Source: Corynebacterium stercoris
GTDB taxonomy: Bacteria > Actinomycetota > Actinomycetes > Mycobacteriales > Mycobacteriaceae
Assembly (NCBI RefSeq): GCF_024160105.1
Contig: NZ_JAMFTQ010000005.1
Span: forward strand, 62,001 to 126,000
Direction of reading: 5' to 3'
DNA: 64,000 bases
Below, one piece after another: positions 32,804 through 40,737 of the stretch. Below the pieces are notes generated by a model. That model had not been told where the DNA came from, did not search any database, and saw only the letters and a program-made list of their open reading frames with translations. The position numbers and the translations under genes are program-made. How positions within the stretch are numbered: the stretch's first letter is position 1; every line of letters begins with the position of its first letter.

Positions 32804-34024
32804 TTAAGAAGCGTCAGCCGAGACGTCCTTCAGGCGTGCCGCGCCCACCACGCCGGCGAAACCGATCGCGGCGAGGAAGATGAGCGCGGCCTGCGGGCCG
32901 AGCACGGAGACCAGCGACGATACGGCGCCGACCACCAGCAGCACCACACCCATGACGGTGTTCGAGGCGCCGGTGATGACGGTGCGGCGATCGCCCTCCG
33001 CCATGTCCACCAGGTAGGTCTTGCGGCTCACGCGCCCGGCGGTGTGCGCGAGGTTGACCAGGAAGAACCCGAGCGGCATCACCCACGCGTTCACGCCCTC
33101 CGGGGCGAGCCGCGCGCTGAGCACCAGAAGGACCAGCACCGTCGAGGCGACACCCGCGGCCCAGGCCATGGTGCTTTTCGACGATCGGTCAGACCACAGC
33201 CCCGAAATCCGCCCACCCAGCAAGGACGCGCCGCCGGAGGCGATGATGAAGGCGCCCAGCCCGGTCAGGTCCGCGCCCTCTTGGCTGGCCAGCACGACGA
33301 TGAACGGGGTGGACAACGCGGTGACCAGCATCAGCGAGCGCACGAGGAGGAAGCGCTGCAGGTCCCGGTCGCTCTTCACCAGCGCCCACATGTCGCGCAG
33401 GCTGGTGCCGTCGTGGTCCTTGTCCACGTCCGCCTCCGGCTCCTCGATGCCGCTAAACACCAGGGATGCGAACGCCCACGTGGACGCGCCGCCGGCGAGC
33501 AGCGCTGCCGACGCCCACTGCGGCAGCTCGTTGGGCAAGAAGGTCAGTGCGAGGCCGATCGCCAGGGTGAACGCACCGGCGAGCGCGGTGGCGCGGCCGG
33601 TGATGTCGCCGCGGTGGCTCTTCGAGATGGTCCGGCCCTGGACGTCCTTGCCCGCAATCGAGCACAGCGCGCGGAAGACGGCCAACACTGCGAGGAGGAT
33701 GAGGACGGCGAGGCCGAGCACGATGCCGTCGAGAAGCAGGGCGCTCACGGCGATGCCCGCGGCGGCTGCGGCCTGCCCCCAGGAGCCGATGAGCCACATG
33801 CGCTTGCGCGAGGCGTGGGAGGTGACCCACGGCGTGAGCGCGGCCTGGGGAAGCATCGAACCGGCCTCGCGGATGGGGACGAGGAAGGAGGTGAAGATGG
33901 CTGGGACGCCGGCGGCGCTGAACAGCCACGGCAGCACGGTTTTCGGCGCCACAATCTGGTCGCCGATGTTCTGCAGGCCGTTCGACCAGATGAACCGGCG
34001 GGCGTTCGCTTCCTCGTTGCGCAT
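32804..34024 (-). CDS. MFS transporter, putative exporter
   Basis: This is a 406-residue membrane protein with about 12 helices and a major-facilitator layout. It begins MRNEEANARRFIWSNGLQ and has VLPWLFSAAGVPAIFTSFLV, PIREAGSMLPQ and SHASRKRMWLIGSWGQ. A charged mid-loop (EEPEADVDKDHDGTSLRD) separates the two halves. I cannot assign a substrate. The start at 34024 is supported by TACTAT 8 nt upstream. It lies upstream of glmU on the same strand (17 bp between the stop and the glmU start), but glmU has its own -10. Confidence 0.8.
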   Translation of the reverse strand: MRNEEANARRFIWSNGLQNIGDQIVAPKTVLPWLFSAAGVPAIFTSFLVPIREAGSMLPQAALTPWVTSHASRKRMWLIGSWGQAAAAAGIAVSALLLDGIVLGLAVLILLAVLAVFRALCSIAGKDVQGRTISKSHRGDITGRATALAGAFTLAIGLALTFLPNELPQWASAALLAGGASTWAFASLVFSGIEEPEADVDKDHDGTSLRDMWALVKSDRDLQRFLLVRSLMLVTALSTPFIVVLASQEGADLTGLGAFIIASGGASLLGGRISGLWSDRSSKSTMAWAAGVASTVLVLLVLSARLAPEGVNAWVMPLGFFLVNLAHTAGRVSRKTYLVDMAEGDRRTVITGASNTVMGVVLLVVGAVSSLVSVLGPQAALIFLAAIGFAGVVGAARLKDVSADAS

Positions 34025-34032
34025 GGTTCTGG

Positions 34033-34038
34033 ATAGTA
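34033..34038 (-). promoter_or_regulatory. Putative leaderless -10 (TACTAT) for the MFS exporter
   Basis: TACTAT, 8 nt (CCAGAACC), then ATG at 34024. Confidence 0.4.
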
Positions 34039-34092
34039 GGGTCGACCACAAATCAACAACGGGATAAGCATTGGCTTAGCAGGAGGTTCGAG

Positions 34093-35547
34093 GTGGCGGC
34101 GTTCAGTAGGCGGACATTCGTGAAGGGAGCAGTGCTCACCGCCGCGGCGGTACTCGCCGGCTGCGCGGCGCCGACGCGCTCCTTCGACCAGGCCCGCGCC
34201 CTGCCCATCCCGCCGCTGGACGAGGGCGAGCTCGACGGCACGACGCGCCGATTCGAACTCACCGCGCAGTCCGGCGAGTACGAAATCCAGCCAGGCACCA
34301 TGACGCCGACCTGGGGATTCAACGGCGCGTGGCTCGGCCCCACCTTGTACATGCGCCGCGGCGAACGCATCGAGATGCGGGTGCACAACGGGGTGGACGA
34401 GCCGACGGTGGTGCACTGGCACGGCCTGCACCTGCCCGCCGCCGCGGATGGCGGCCCGGCGCTCACCTTCGACCCCGGCGAGACCTGGGAGCCCGCCTGG
34501 GATGTCGACCAGCCAGCGGCGACCTGCTGGTACCACCCGCACCCGCACGAGGTCTCCGCGCTGCACGCGTACCGCGGTCTCGCCGGCGGCATCGTCATCG
34601 CGGACGACGAGTCCGACGCGCTCGGGCTGCCCCAGGAATACGGCGTGGACGACATCCCCGTCATCATCACCGACGCGAAGTTCACCGCGGACGGCCACCT
34701 CGACGAGACCATCGACCCCACCTACGGGCTGCTCGGCGACACGCCGCTGGTCAACGGCATCACCCAGCCCCGCTTTGAGGCAACGACCCGCCGGCTGCGC
34801 TTGCGGCTGGTTAACGGCGCGACGATGCGCTTCCACAACCTCTCACTCGGCGTGCCCTTCCACGTCATCGCCACCGACCAGAGTCTGCTGTCCGCGCCGG
34901 TGGAGGTCGACGAAATCCTGCTCAGCCCCGGCGAGCGCGCCGAGATCATCGTGGATCTCGCGCCCGGCGCGCAGCTCATGCTGCGCAGCACCGGCATTCC
35001 GCGCCGCGGCGGCTTGCCCAAGGAGGCGGCGCAGGGCTTCGGTTTCGAGGACACCTTCGACCTGCTGGAGATCGCAGCGCCTGCCGACGGCGCGGACCCG
35101 GCCCCGCTGCCGGAGGGCCTCAGTGCTGCCGTCGATACGCTCGACGGCCCCGTCGCGGAGCGCGAGCTGCGCCTGAACGGGTTCCAAATCAACGAGCAGT
35201 CGATGGACATGCACCGCGTGGACATCGTGGTCGACCACGCGGGCCGCGAGCTGTGGCACGTGACCAACGAGAATGACGATTGGCCCCACAACTTCCACAT
35301 CCACAACGCGCGCTTCCAGGTCGCGGAGGTGAAAGACGGGGCCATCGCGTTTGCGGACGGGTGGCACGACACGATCTCCATCCCGCCGCTGGCTACGGTG
35401 TCGCTGCTCGTGGAGTTCGGGTATTACCCGGACCCGACGCTGGCGTACATGTTCCACTGCCACATGCTCTTCCACGAGGATCAGGGCATGATGGGGCAGT
35501 TTGTGGTGGTAGAGCCGGGGCAGGAACCCCGGCTCGGCGGCCACTAG
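34093..35547 (+). CDS. Tat-exported multicopper oxidase lipoprotein
   Basis: This is a 484-residue multicopper oxidase. The N-terminus has a Tat signal (SRRTFVKGAV) merged with a lipobox (VLAGC, Cys near residue 23), so the folded, copper-loaded enzyme is probably exported and lipid-anchored outside the membrane. The copper ligands are all present: HWHGLH, CWYHPHPHE, HNFHIHNARF, and the T1 site HCHMLFHEDQGMMG with an axial Met. Such enzymes (CueO, CotA, bilirubin oxidase) oxidise Cu(I), Mn(II), Fe(II) or phenols. AGGAGG lies 7 nt before the GTG start. The stop overlaps that of the small membrane protein at 35544. Confidence 0.9.
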   Translation: MAAFSRRTFVKGAVLTAAAVLAGCAAPTRSFDQARALPIPPLDEGELDGTTRRFELTAQSGEYEIQPGTMTPTWGFNGAWLGPTLYMRRGERIEMRVHNGVDEPTVVHWHGLHLPAAADGGPALTFDPGETWEPAWDVDQPAATCWYHPHPHEVSALHAYRGLAGGIVIADDESDALGLPQEYGVDDIPVIITDAKFTADGHLDETIDPTYGLLGDTPLVNGITQPRFEATTRRLRLRLVNGATMRFHNLSLGVPFHVIATDQSLLSAPVEVDEILLSPGERAEIIVDLAPGAQLMLRSTGIPRRGGLPKEAAQGFGFEDTFDLLEIAAPADGADPAPLPEGLSAAVDTLDGPVAERELRLNGFQINEQSMDMHRVDIVVDHAGRELWHVTNENDDWPHNFHIHNARFQVAEVKDGAIAFADGWHDTISIPPLATVSLLVEFGYYPDPTLAYMFHCHMLFHEDQGMMGQFVVVEPGQEPRLGGH

Positions 35548-35795
35548 TTGGCGGTGGTTGCGGCGGTCTCGCCCGCGGTTGCCGTCACCTCGGCGGTCGG
35601 GGAGGTGGGCTGCTCCTGATCGCCGCCGCTGCAGGAGCGGAAGCCGAAGAAGAGCAGGATCGCGGCGAGGAGGAGGCCGACCCACCAGAGCCAGCCCTTG
35701 CCGGCACCGCCGGTGGTCTGGGCGGGTTCGGCGGCGTGGGTCTCGTCGGCGGGCTCGTTCGGGTTCTGGTTCGGGTTCGGAACTGCGGTGGTCAC
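35544..35795 (-). CDS. Small single-pass membrane protein (83 aa)
   Basis: This is an 83-residue protein: a polar Asn/Pro-rich N-terminus (PNPNQNPNEPADETHAAEPA), one transmembrane helix (WLWWVGLLLAAILLFFGF), then a short Thr/Ala-rich tail after a single Cys (RSCSGGDQEQ). GTG start at 35795 with GAAAGGACC upstream. No family is recognised. It is convergent with the oxidase gene, with a 4-bp stop overlap. Whether it works with the oxidase is not shown. Confidence 0.6.
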   Translation of the reverse strand: MTTAVPNPNQNPNEPADETHAAEPAQTTGGAGKGWLWWVGLLLAAILLFFGFRSCSGGDQEQPTSPTAEVTATAGETAATTAN

Positions 35796-35876
35796 GGGCG
35801 TGGTCCTTTCACTGAAAATGCGGTGCGGTGGCACTTACCACGCTAGTGATTTTTCATGCAAAAGGGGTGCAAAAAG

Positions 35877-35948
35877 CTTCCCCACATGGACTCGAACCAT
35901 GAATGACGGTACCAAAAACCGTAGTGTTGCCAATTACACCATGGGGAA
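35877..35948 (-). tRNA. tRNA-Gln (anticodon TTG)
   Basis: A complete 72-nt cloverleaf on the minus strand. The acceptor stem is TTCCCCA/TGGGGAA with discriminator G. The D-arm is around AATTGGCA, the anticodon stem ACGGT/ACCGT holds loop TTTTGGT (anticodon TTG), and the T-arm has GGTTCGAGTCC. CCA is not encoded. Downstream the sequence reads CTTTTTGCACCCCTTTTGCA, a T-rich direct repeat that may act as the 3' end signal. Confidence 0.95.
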
Positions 35949-36008
35949 AGACAGTGATGAAGTTTAACCTATGGCCCGGGGAACCCAAAGCAGCCCTCTG
36001 GTCGCACG

Positions 36009-36014
36009 TAATGT
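36009..36014 (+). promoter_or_regulatory. Putative leaderless -10 (TAATGT) for the TetR-mfd operon
   Basis: TAATGT, 7 nt (ACTGGGT), then ATG at 36022. This supports 36022 over the upstream in-frame start at 35971. Confidence 0.45.
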
Positions 36015-36021
36015 ACTGGGT

Positions 36022-36657
36022 ATGGCTCGTCAACGTATGACCGGCAAGCAGCGCCGCGACCAACTCATCCTCATCGGGCGCGCCGCGTTTGCCGAGCGCG
36101 GCTATGAGGGCACCACCGTCGAGGAGATCGCCAATCGGGCAGGCGTGTCCAAACCGGTGGTGTACGAGCACTTCGGGGGCAAGGAAGGCCTTTACCGCGC
36201 CGTGGTGGAGCGCGAGATGGAGCTGCTGCACGACGCGATCTTCGACGTGGTCAAGGACGGGCGCTGGCGCGACCGCATCGAGCAGGCCGTGTATGCCCTG
36301 CTCACCTACGTGGAGGAAGAGACGGACGGGTTCATCATCCTGGCGCACGGGCAGCTGCCGGGGGAGGAGCGCACCTATTCCACGATCCTGAACATGGTCA
36401 CGGCGCAGGTGTCCTATCTGCTGGCGCAGGCATTTCGCCACCGCGGGTTGGATGGGGACGCGGCCACGCTGTACGGTCAAGCCCTCGTCGGCACCGTGTC
36501 CAACACTGCGCTGTGGTGGCTGGACGTGCGCACCCCGGATAAGGCGTCGGCGGCGCGGCACATCGCTAACCTGTGCTGGAACGGCCTGCGCGGCCTCGAG
36601 GCGCTGCCGCACATCGGCGAGGCGGACGACGACAACGACACCGAGAAGGACGCATGA
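36022..36657 (+). CDS. TetR-family transcriptional regulator
   Basis: This is a 211-residue TetR regulator. The N-terminal HTH (GYEGTTVEEIANRAGVSKPV followed by VYEHFGGKEGLY) is followed by a helical ligand domain (residues ~65-200). The stop overlaps the mfd start as ATGA, so the regulator is translationally coupled to a DNA-repair gene. The same TetR-mfd order exists in Mycobacterium (Rv1019-Rv1020, from memory), which argues for a functional link. Ligand and operator are unknown; self-regulation of the operon is likely for this family. Confidence 0.9.
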   Translation: MARQRMTGKQRRDQLILIGRAAFAERGYEGTTVEEIANRAGVSKPVVYEHFGGKEGLYRAVVEREMELLHDAIFDVVKDGRWRDRIEQAVYALLTYVEEETDGFIILAHGQLPGEERTYSTILNMVTAQVSYLLAQAFRHRGLDGDAATLYGQALVGTVSNTALWWLDVRTPDKASAARHIANLCWNGLRGLEALPHIGEADDDNDTEKDA

Positions 36658-39600
36658 CCACACCCACCCCCGAACTCCCGGCACTCGCAGGTTTGCTGAC
36701 TACGGCGCAGGCGGACCCGAAGCTTTCAGGCCTGCGCGCCCGCATCGGCGACGATTCGCTGCACATCACCTCCATTGATCAGGCGCGCGCGTGGGTCGCG
36801 GGCACGATCGCGCGCGAGACGCCGCTGGTGCTGGTCACCCCGACGAGCCACGAGGCGGAGGACCTCGCCGCGGAGTTGTGCGCCATTGTGGGAGAAGACA
36901 ACGTCGGGCACTTCCCCGCGATTGAGACGCTGCCGCACGAGCGCCTCTCGCCGGCGGCGGACGTGGTGGGCCGCCGCGCGAAGGTGCTGTGGGAGCTGCC
37001 GCGCGTCATCGTCGCGCCGGCGCGCGCCGTGTGCCAGCCGTCGCTGCCCGCGGTGGAGCCGATCATGGTCGCCCTCGACGAGGAGCACGATTTCGAGGCG
37101 CTGGTGCGCCGCATCGAGCACTTCGCCTACGAGCACGTGGACATGGTGGCCAAGCGCGGCGAGTTCGCCACCCGCGGCGGCATCGTCGACGTCTTCCCGA
37201 CGACCGCGAACAACCCCGTGCGCATCGAGTTCTGGGGCGACGAAGTCACCGACATCCGCACCTTCGCGGTCGCCGACCAGCGCACCATCGAGGACATCGC
37301 CGAGGTGGAGCTGTACCCCGCGCGGCAATTGCTTATCGACGATTCTGTCGCCGCCCGCGCCGACGAGCTCGCCCGCACGTACCCCACCAACCCGACGCTG
37401 ACAAGCCTGCTCAGCCGGGTTGCAGACAGGATCCACGTCGACGGCGAAGAGGCGCTGCTGCCTGCGCTCACCGACGCGCCCTGGTCCGTCCTGCCGGAGC
37501 TCATGCCCAAGGGCTCGGTCGTGCTGGTCACCGCGCCGGAGAAGGTGCGCGCCCGTATCGAGGATCTGCAGGCCACCGACCGCGAGTTCCTCGAGGCCGG
37601 CTGGGAGGCCGCCGCGATGGGCGCAGAGGGGCCGGTTGCAGTGGAGGGCCTCGACGTATCCGCGTCGTCGTACCGCTCCTACGAATCGCTCGAGGTTTCG
37701 GCGCGCAAGGCCGGCAACGCCTGGTGGACGTTCGCGCCCCCGGGCATGTTCGTCGCCGACGACGCCGAGACGCTGCCCCTCGAGTTCGATGCCGCCCCAG
37801 CCCCGAAGGGCGAGCCGACGGCGATCGAGCAGCTTTATGCCACGCTCAAACTGCACGTGCAGCGCAACCACGGCAAGGTCGCGTTCGTCGCGCCGGCGAA
37901 GGGCACGATCGAGCGCACCGCGGAGCGCCTGCGCGAGCACGGCATCTCGGCGCGCATCGCCACCCCGGGTCTCGAGCCCGTCGAGGGCGCGGTCACCCTC
38001 TACCAGGCGCTGTCCCACGGCGGCATCGTCTTCGGCGGCCCGAACCTCGTGGTGGTCACCGAAACAGACGTGACCGGCAACCGCGTCGGCGACATCGCGG
38101 GCGCGAAGCGCCGCGCCCCGCGCCGCCGCAACCGCGTCGACCCGCTGGCGCTCACGCCGGGCGATTACGTCGTGCACGAGACGCACGGCATCGGCAAGTT
38201 CGTGAAGATGGCCGAGCGCACCATCGCGGATTCGCGCCGCGAATACATCGTGCTCGAGTACCAGCCCGCGAAGCGCGGCCAGCCCGGCGACCAGCTCTGG
38301 GTCCCCATGGAATCGCTGGACTTGCTGTCGAAGTACACGGGTGGGGAGCAGCCGTCGTTAAGCAAAATGGGCGGCAGCGACTGGAAGAACACCAAGCGCA
38401 AGGCCCGCGCCGCGGTGCGCGAGATCGCCGGCGAGCTCGTCGAGCTGTACGCGAAGCGGCAGGCCGCGCCGGGCCACGCGTTCGCCCCGGACACGCCGTG
38501 GCAGCACGAGATGGAGGACGCGTTCCCGTTCGTGGAGACGGAGGACCAGCTCGCCGCCATCGAGGCGGTCAAGGAGGACATGGAGAAGCCGGTGCCGATG
38601 GACCGCGTGATCGTGGGTGACGTGGGCTTCGGCAAGACCGAGGTCGCGGTGCGCGCCGCGTTCAAGGCGGTCCAGGACGGCAAACAGGTCGCGGTGCTCG
38701 TGCCGACCACGCTTCTTGCGCAACAGCACTTTTCGACGTTCTCCGAGCGCATGGACGGCTTCGGGGTGACCGTCAAGGAGCTTTCCCGCTTCACGACGGC
38801 GAAGGATTCCAAGGAGATCATCACAGGGCTCGCGGATGGCTCCGTCGACGTCGTGATTGGCACCCACCGGCTGCTGGCGACTGGCGTGCAGTGGAAGAAT
38901 CTCGGCCTCATCGTGGTGGATGAGGAGCAGCGTTTCGGCGTGGAGCACAAGGAGCACATCAAGGCGCTGAAGAGCCACGTCGACGTGCTCACTATGACCG
39001 CGACGCCGATCCCGCGCACCCTCGAGATGAGTCTGACGGGCATCCGCGAGATGACCTCGATTACCACCCCGCCCGAGGACCGCCACCCGGTGCTGACGTA
39101 CGTCGGCCCGTTCGAGGAGAAGCAGGTCGCCGCCGCGATCCGCCGCGAGCTTTTGCGCGACGGCCAGGTGTTCTACATCCACAACAAGGTCTCCGACATT
39201 GAGAAAACTGCGCGCCAGCTGCGCGAGATGGTGCCGGAGGCGCGCGTGGTGGTAGCGCACGGCCAGATGAGCGAGCAGGTGCTCGAGCAGACGGTGCAGG
39301 GCTTCTGGGACCGCGAGTACGACGTGCTGGTGTGCACCACAATTGTGGAGACCGGACTGGACATCGCGAACGCGAACACGCTCATCGTGGAGAACGCCCA
39401 GAACATGGGCCTCAGCCAACTGCACCAGCTGCGCGGCCGCGTGGGCCGATCCCGCGAGCGCGCCTACGCATACTTCCTGTACCCGAAGGACAAGACGCTC
39501 ACCGAGACGAGCTACGACCGCCTCGCCACGATCGCCCAGAACAACGACCTCGGCGCCGGCATCGCCGTCGCTCAGAAGGATCTCGAGATGCGCGGCGCCG

Positions 39601-40268
39601 GCAACGTGCTGGGCGCGGAGCAGTCGGGCCACATCGCGGGCGTGGGCTTCGACATGTACGTGCGCCTCGTCGGCGAGGCAGTGGAGACCTACAAGGCGCT
39701 CATGCAGGGCACGCTTGTCGACGCCACCGATCAAGCCCCGAAGGAAATCCGCATCGACCTGCCCGTCGACGCCCACATTCCCGAGGCCTACATCGGGGCG
39801 GAGCGGCTGCGCTTGGAGGTCTACCGCAAGCTCGCCGAGGCGCGCAGCGAGGAAGACCTGCAGAAGGTCGCCGACGAGATGGTGGACCGCTTCGGCCCGC
39901 TGCCGCGCGAGGTTGAGTTCCTCATGGCGGTGGCCCGCCTGCGCCACCAAGCCCGCGCGGTCGGCGTGGCCGACGTGCTCTCCCAAGGCACCCGCATCAA
40001 GTTCCACCCGGTAGAGCTGCCGGACTCGAAGCAGGTGCGCCTGAAGCGCCTCTACCCGGGTGCGACCTTCCGCGCCGCGGCGAAGACGCTTCAGGTGCCG
40101 ATGCCCCGCGAGTCCAAAGCCCTCAACAGCCCGAACCTGCGCGACATGGAGCTGGTGCAGTGGGTGGCCGATTTCCTCTCAGATATGCTCGACGCCCCCG
40201 CCGTGACCGTCAGCGGTTCGACGGCCGTCGGCGAGGGCGGCGGGAAGGTGTTCAGCTTCAGCGAGTAG
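36654..40268 (+). CDS. mfd: Transcription-repair coupling factor
   Basis: This 1204-residue Mfd removes stalled RNA polymerase and recruits UvrA. The N-terminal UvrB-like module is followed by the RNA-polymerase-interacting CarD-like domain (DYVVHETHGIGKFVKMAER, from ~residue 503). The RecG-like helicase follows with Walker A DVGFGKTEVA (~655), the DEEQ box VDEEQRFGV (~755), TATPIPRTLEM and QLRGRVGRS, and then the C-terminal TRCF domain. ATG 36654 overlaps the TetR stop and has GAGAAGG upstream. In mycobacteria mazG follows mfd; here the next gene is an unrelated one on the other strand. Confidence 0.97.
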   Translation: MTTPTPELPALAGLLTTAQADPKLSGLRARIGDDSLHITSIDQARAWVAGTIARETPLVLVTPTSHEAEDLAAELCAIVGEDNVGHFPAIETLPHERLSPAADVVGRRAKVLWELPRVIVAPARAVCQPSLPAVEPIMVALDEEHDFEALVRRIEHFAYEHVDMVAKRGEFATRGGIVDVFPTTANNPVRIEFWGDEVTDIRTFAVADQRTIEDIAEVELYPARQLLIDDSVAARADELARTYPTNPTLTSLLSRVADRIHVDGEEALLPALTDAPWSVLPELMPKGSVVLVTAPEKVRARIEDLQATDREFLEAGWEAAAMGAEGPVAVEGLDVSASSYRSYESLEVSARKAGNAWWTFAPPGMFVADDAETLPLEFDAAPAPKGEPTAIEQLYATLKLHVQRNHGKVAFVAPAKGTIERTAERLREHGISARIATPGLEPVEGAVTLYQALSHGGIVFGGPNLVVVTETDVTGNRVGDIAGAKRRAPRRRNRVDPLALTPGDYVVHETHGIGKFVKMAERTIADSRREYIVLEYQPAKRGQPGDQLWVPMESLDLLSKYTGGEQPSLSKMGGSDWKNTKRKARAAVREIAGELVELYAKRQAAPGHAFAPDTPWQHEMEDAFPFVETEDQLAAIEAVKEDMEKPVPMDRVIVGDVGFGKTEVAVRAAFKAVQDGKQVAVLVPTTLLAQQHFSTFSERMDGFGVTVKELSRFTTAKDSKEIITGLADGSVDVVIGTHRLLATGVQWKNLGLIVVDEEQRFGVEHKEHIKALKSHVDVLTMTATPIPRTLEMSLTGIREMTSITTPPEDRHPVLTYVGPFEEKQVAAAIRRELLRDGQVFYIHNKVSDIEKTARQLREMVPEARVVVAHGQMSEQVLEQTVQGFWDREYDVLVCTTIVETGLDIANANTLIVENAQNMGLSQLHQLRGRVGRSRERAYAYFLYPKDKTLTETSYDRLATIAQNNDLGAGIAVAQKDLEMRGAGNVLGAEQSGHIAGVGFDMYVRLVGEAVETYKALMQGTLVDATDQAPKEIRIDLPVDAHIPEAYIGAERLRLEVYRKLAEARSEEDLQKVADEMVDRFGPLPREVEFLMAVARLRHQARAVGVADVLSQGTRIKFHPVELPDSKQVRLKRLYPGATFRAAAKTLQVPMPRESKALNSPNLRDMELVQWVADFLSDMLDAPAVTVSGSTAVGEGGGKVFSFSE

Positions 40269-40718
40269 TTACTCCTGGGGGGAGCCCATGTTCAGCACGG
40301 CGTTCTGCCAGAGCTGAAACTCCTCCGGGTTGTCCTCGCGGAAGTGGCGCACCGCACGGATGGCCTGCTTGATCTGCTCCACGATATCGTCGTCAATGCT
40401 CTTGCCCTCCCGGGCCAGGAAGATCACCGGGCCGGAGATGGCGGAGGCCGGGTCGGTGAGGAAGTCCGGGTTCTCGGTCGCCGCGGTGTTCAGCGCCATG
40501 GACGCGAGCGGGTTCGGCAGCGCGCGGTTGTCGCGGGCCTCGGGGGAGTAGATGGCATCGAACTGGTTGCCCTGCTGCACGAAGGCGACGTGCACCGTCT
40601 CGTGGACGACTGGGCCGAGGAACTGGTTGGCGTTGTCGGCGTTGAAGATAATGCGGCGGTAGGTCAGGTCCGGGTTGACCAGGAAGCCAAACCGTTCGCG
40701 ATCATTGCGGGTACTCAT
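40269..40718 (-). CDS. Hypothetical protein with an HExxH motif (149 aa)
   Basis: This is a 149-residue soluble protein beginning MSTRNDRERFGFLVNPDLTY. The centre reads FLGPVVHETVHVAFVQQGNQ, which contains HETVH, the HExxH pattern of zinc metallopeptidases. The protein lacks a signal peptide, and no third metal ligand can be identified with confidence, so the match may be chance. The rest (SGPVIFLAREGKSIDDDIVE, IRAVRHFREDNPEEFQLWQ) is not recognised. TACCGT ends 7 nt before the ATG. The stop abuts the mfd stop with no spacer. Confidence 0.65.
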   Translation of the reverse strand: MSTRNDRERFGFLVNPDLTYRRIIFNADNANQFLGPVVHETVHVAFVQQGNQFDAIYSPEARDNRALPNPLASMALNTAATENPDFLTDPASAISGPVIFLAREGKSIDDDIVEQIKQAIRAVRHFREDNPEEFQLWQNAVLNMGSPQE

Positions 40719-40725
40719 GAGCACC

Positions 40726-40731
40726 ACGGTA
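40726..40731 (-). promoter_or_regulatory. Putative leaderless -10 (TACCGT) for the HExxH gene
   Basis: TACCGT, 7 nt (GGTGCTC), then ATG at 40718. The hexamer lies between this gene and the end of the HNH/DUF222 gene. Confidence 0.4.
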
Positions 40732-40737
40732 GCCGTT

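Noticed and set aside
30564-32807. Plus-strand open frame of 747 codons across prs and glmU
   Set aside because: It is entirely antisense to two clear enzymes, His/Val/Gly-rich with no domain, and is a product of GC-rich codon positions.
35853-35877. Intrinsic terminator after tRNA-Gln
   Set aside because: The region has a TTTTGCA direct repeat and T-runs but no stable stem, so I did not list it as a terminator.
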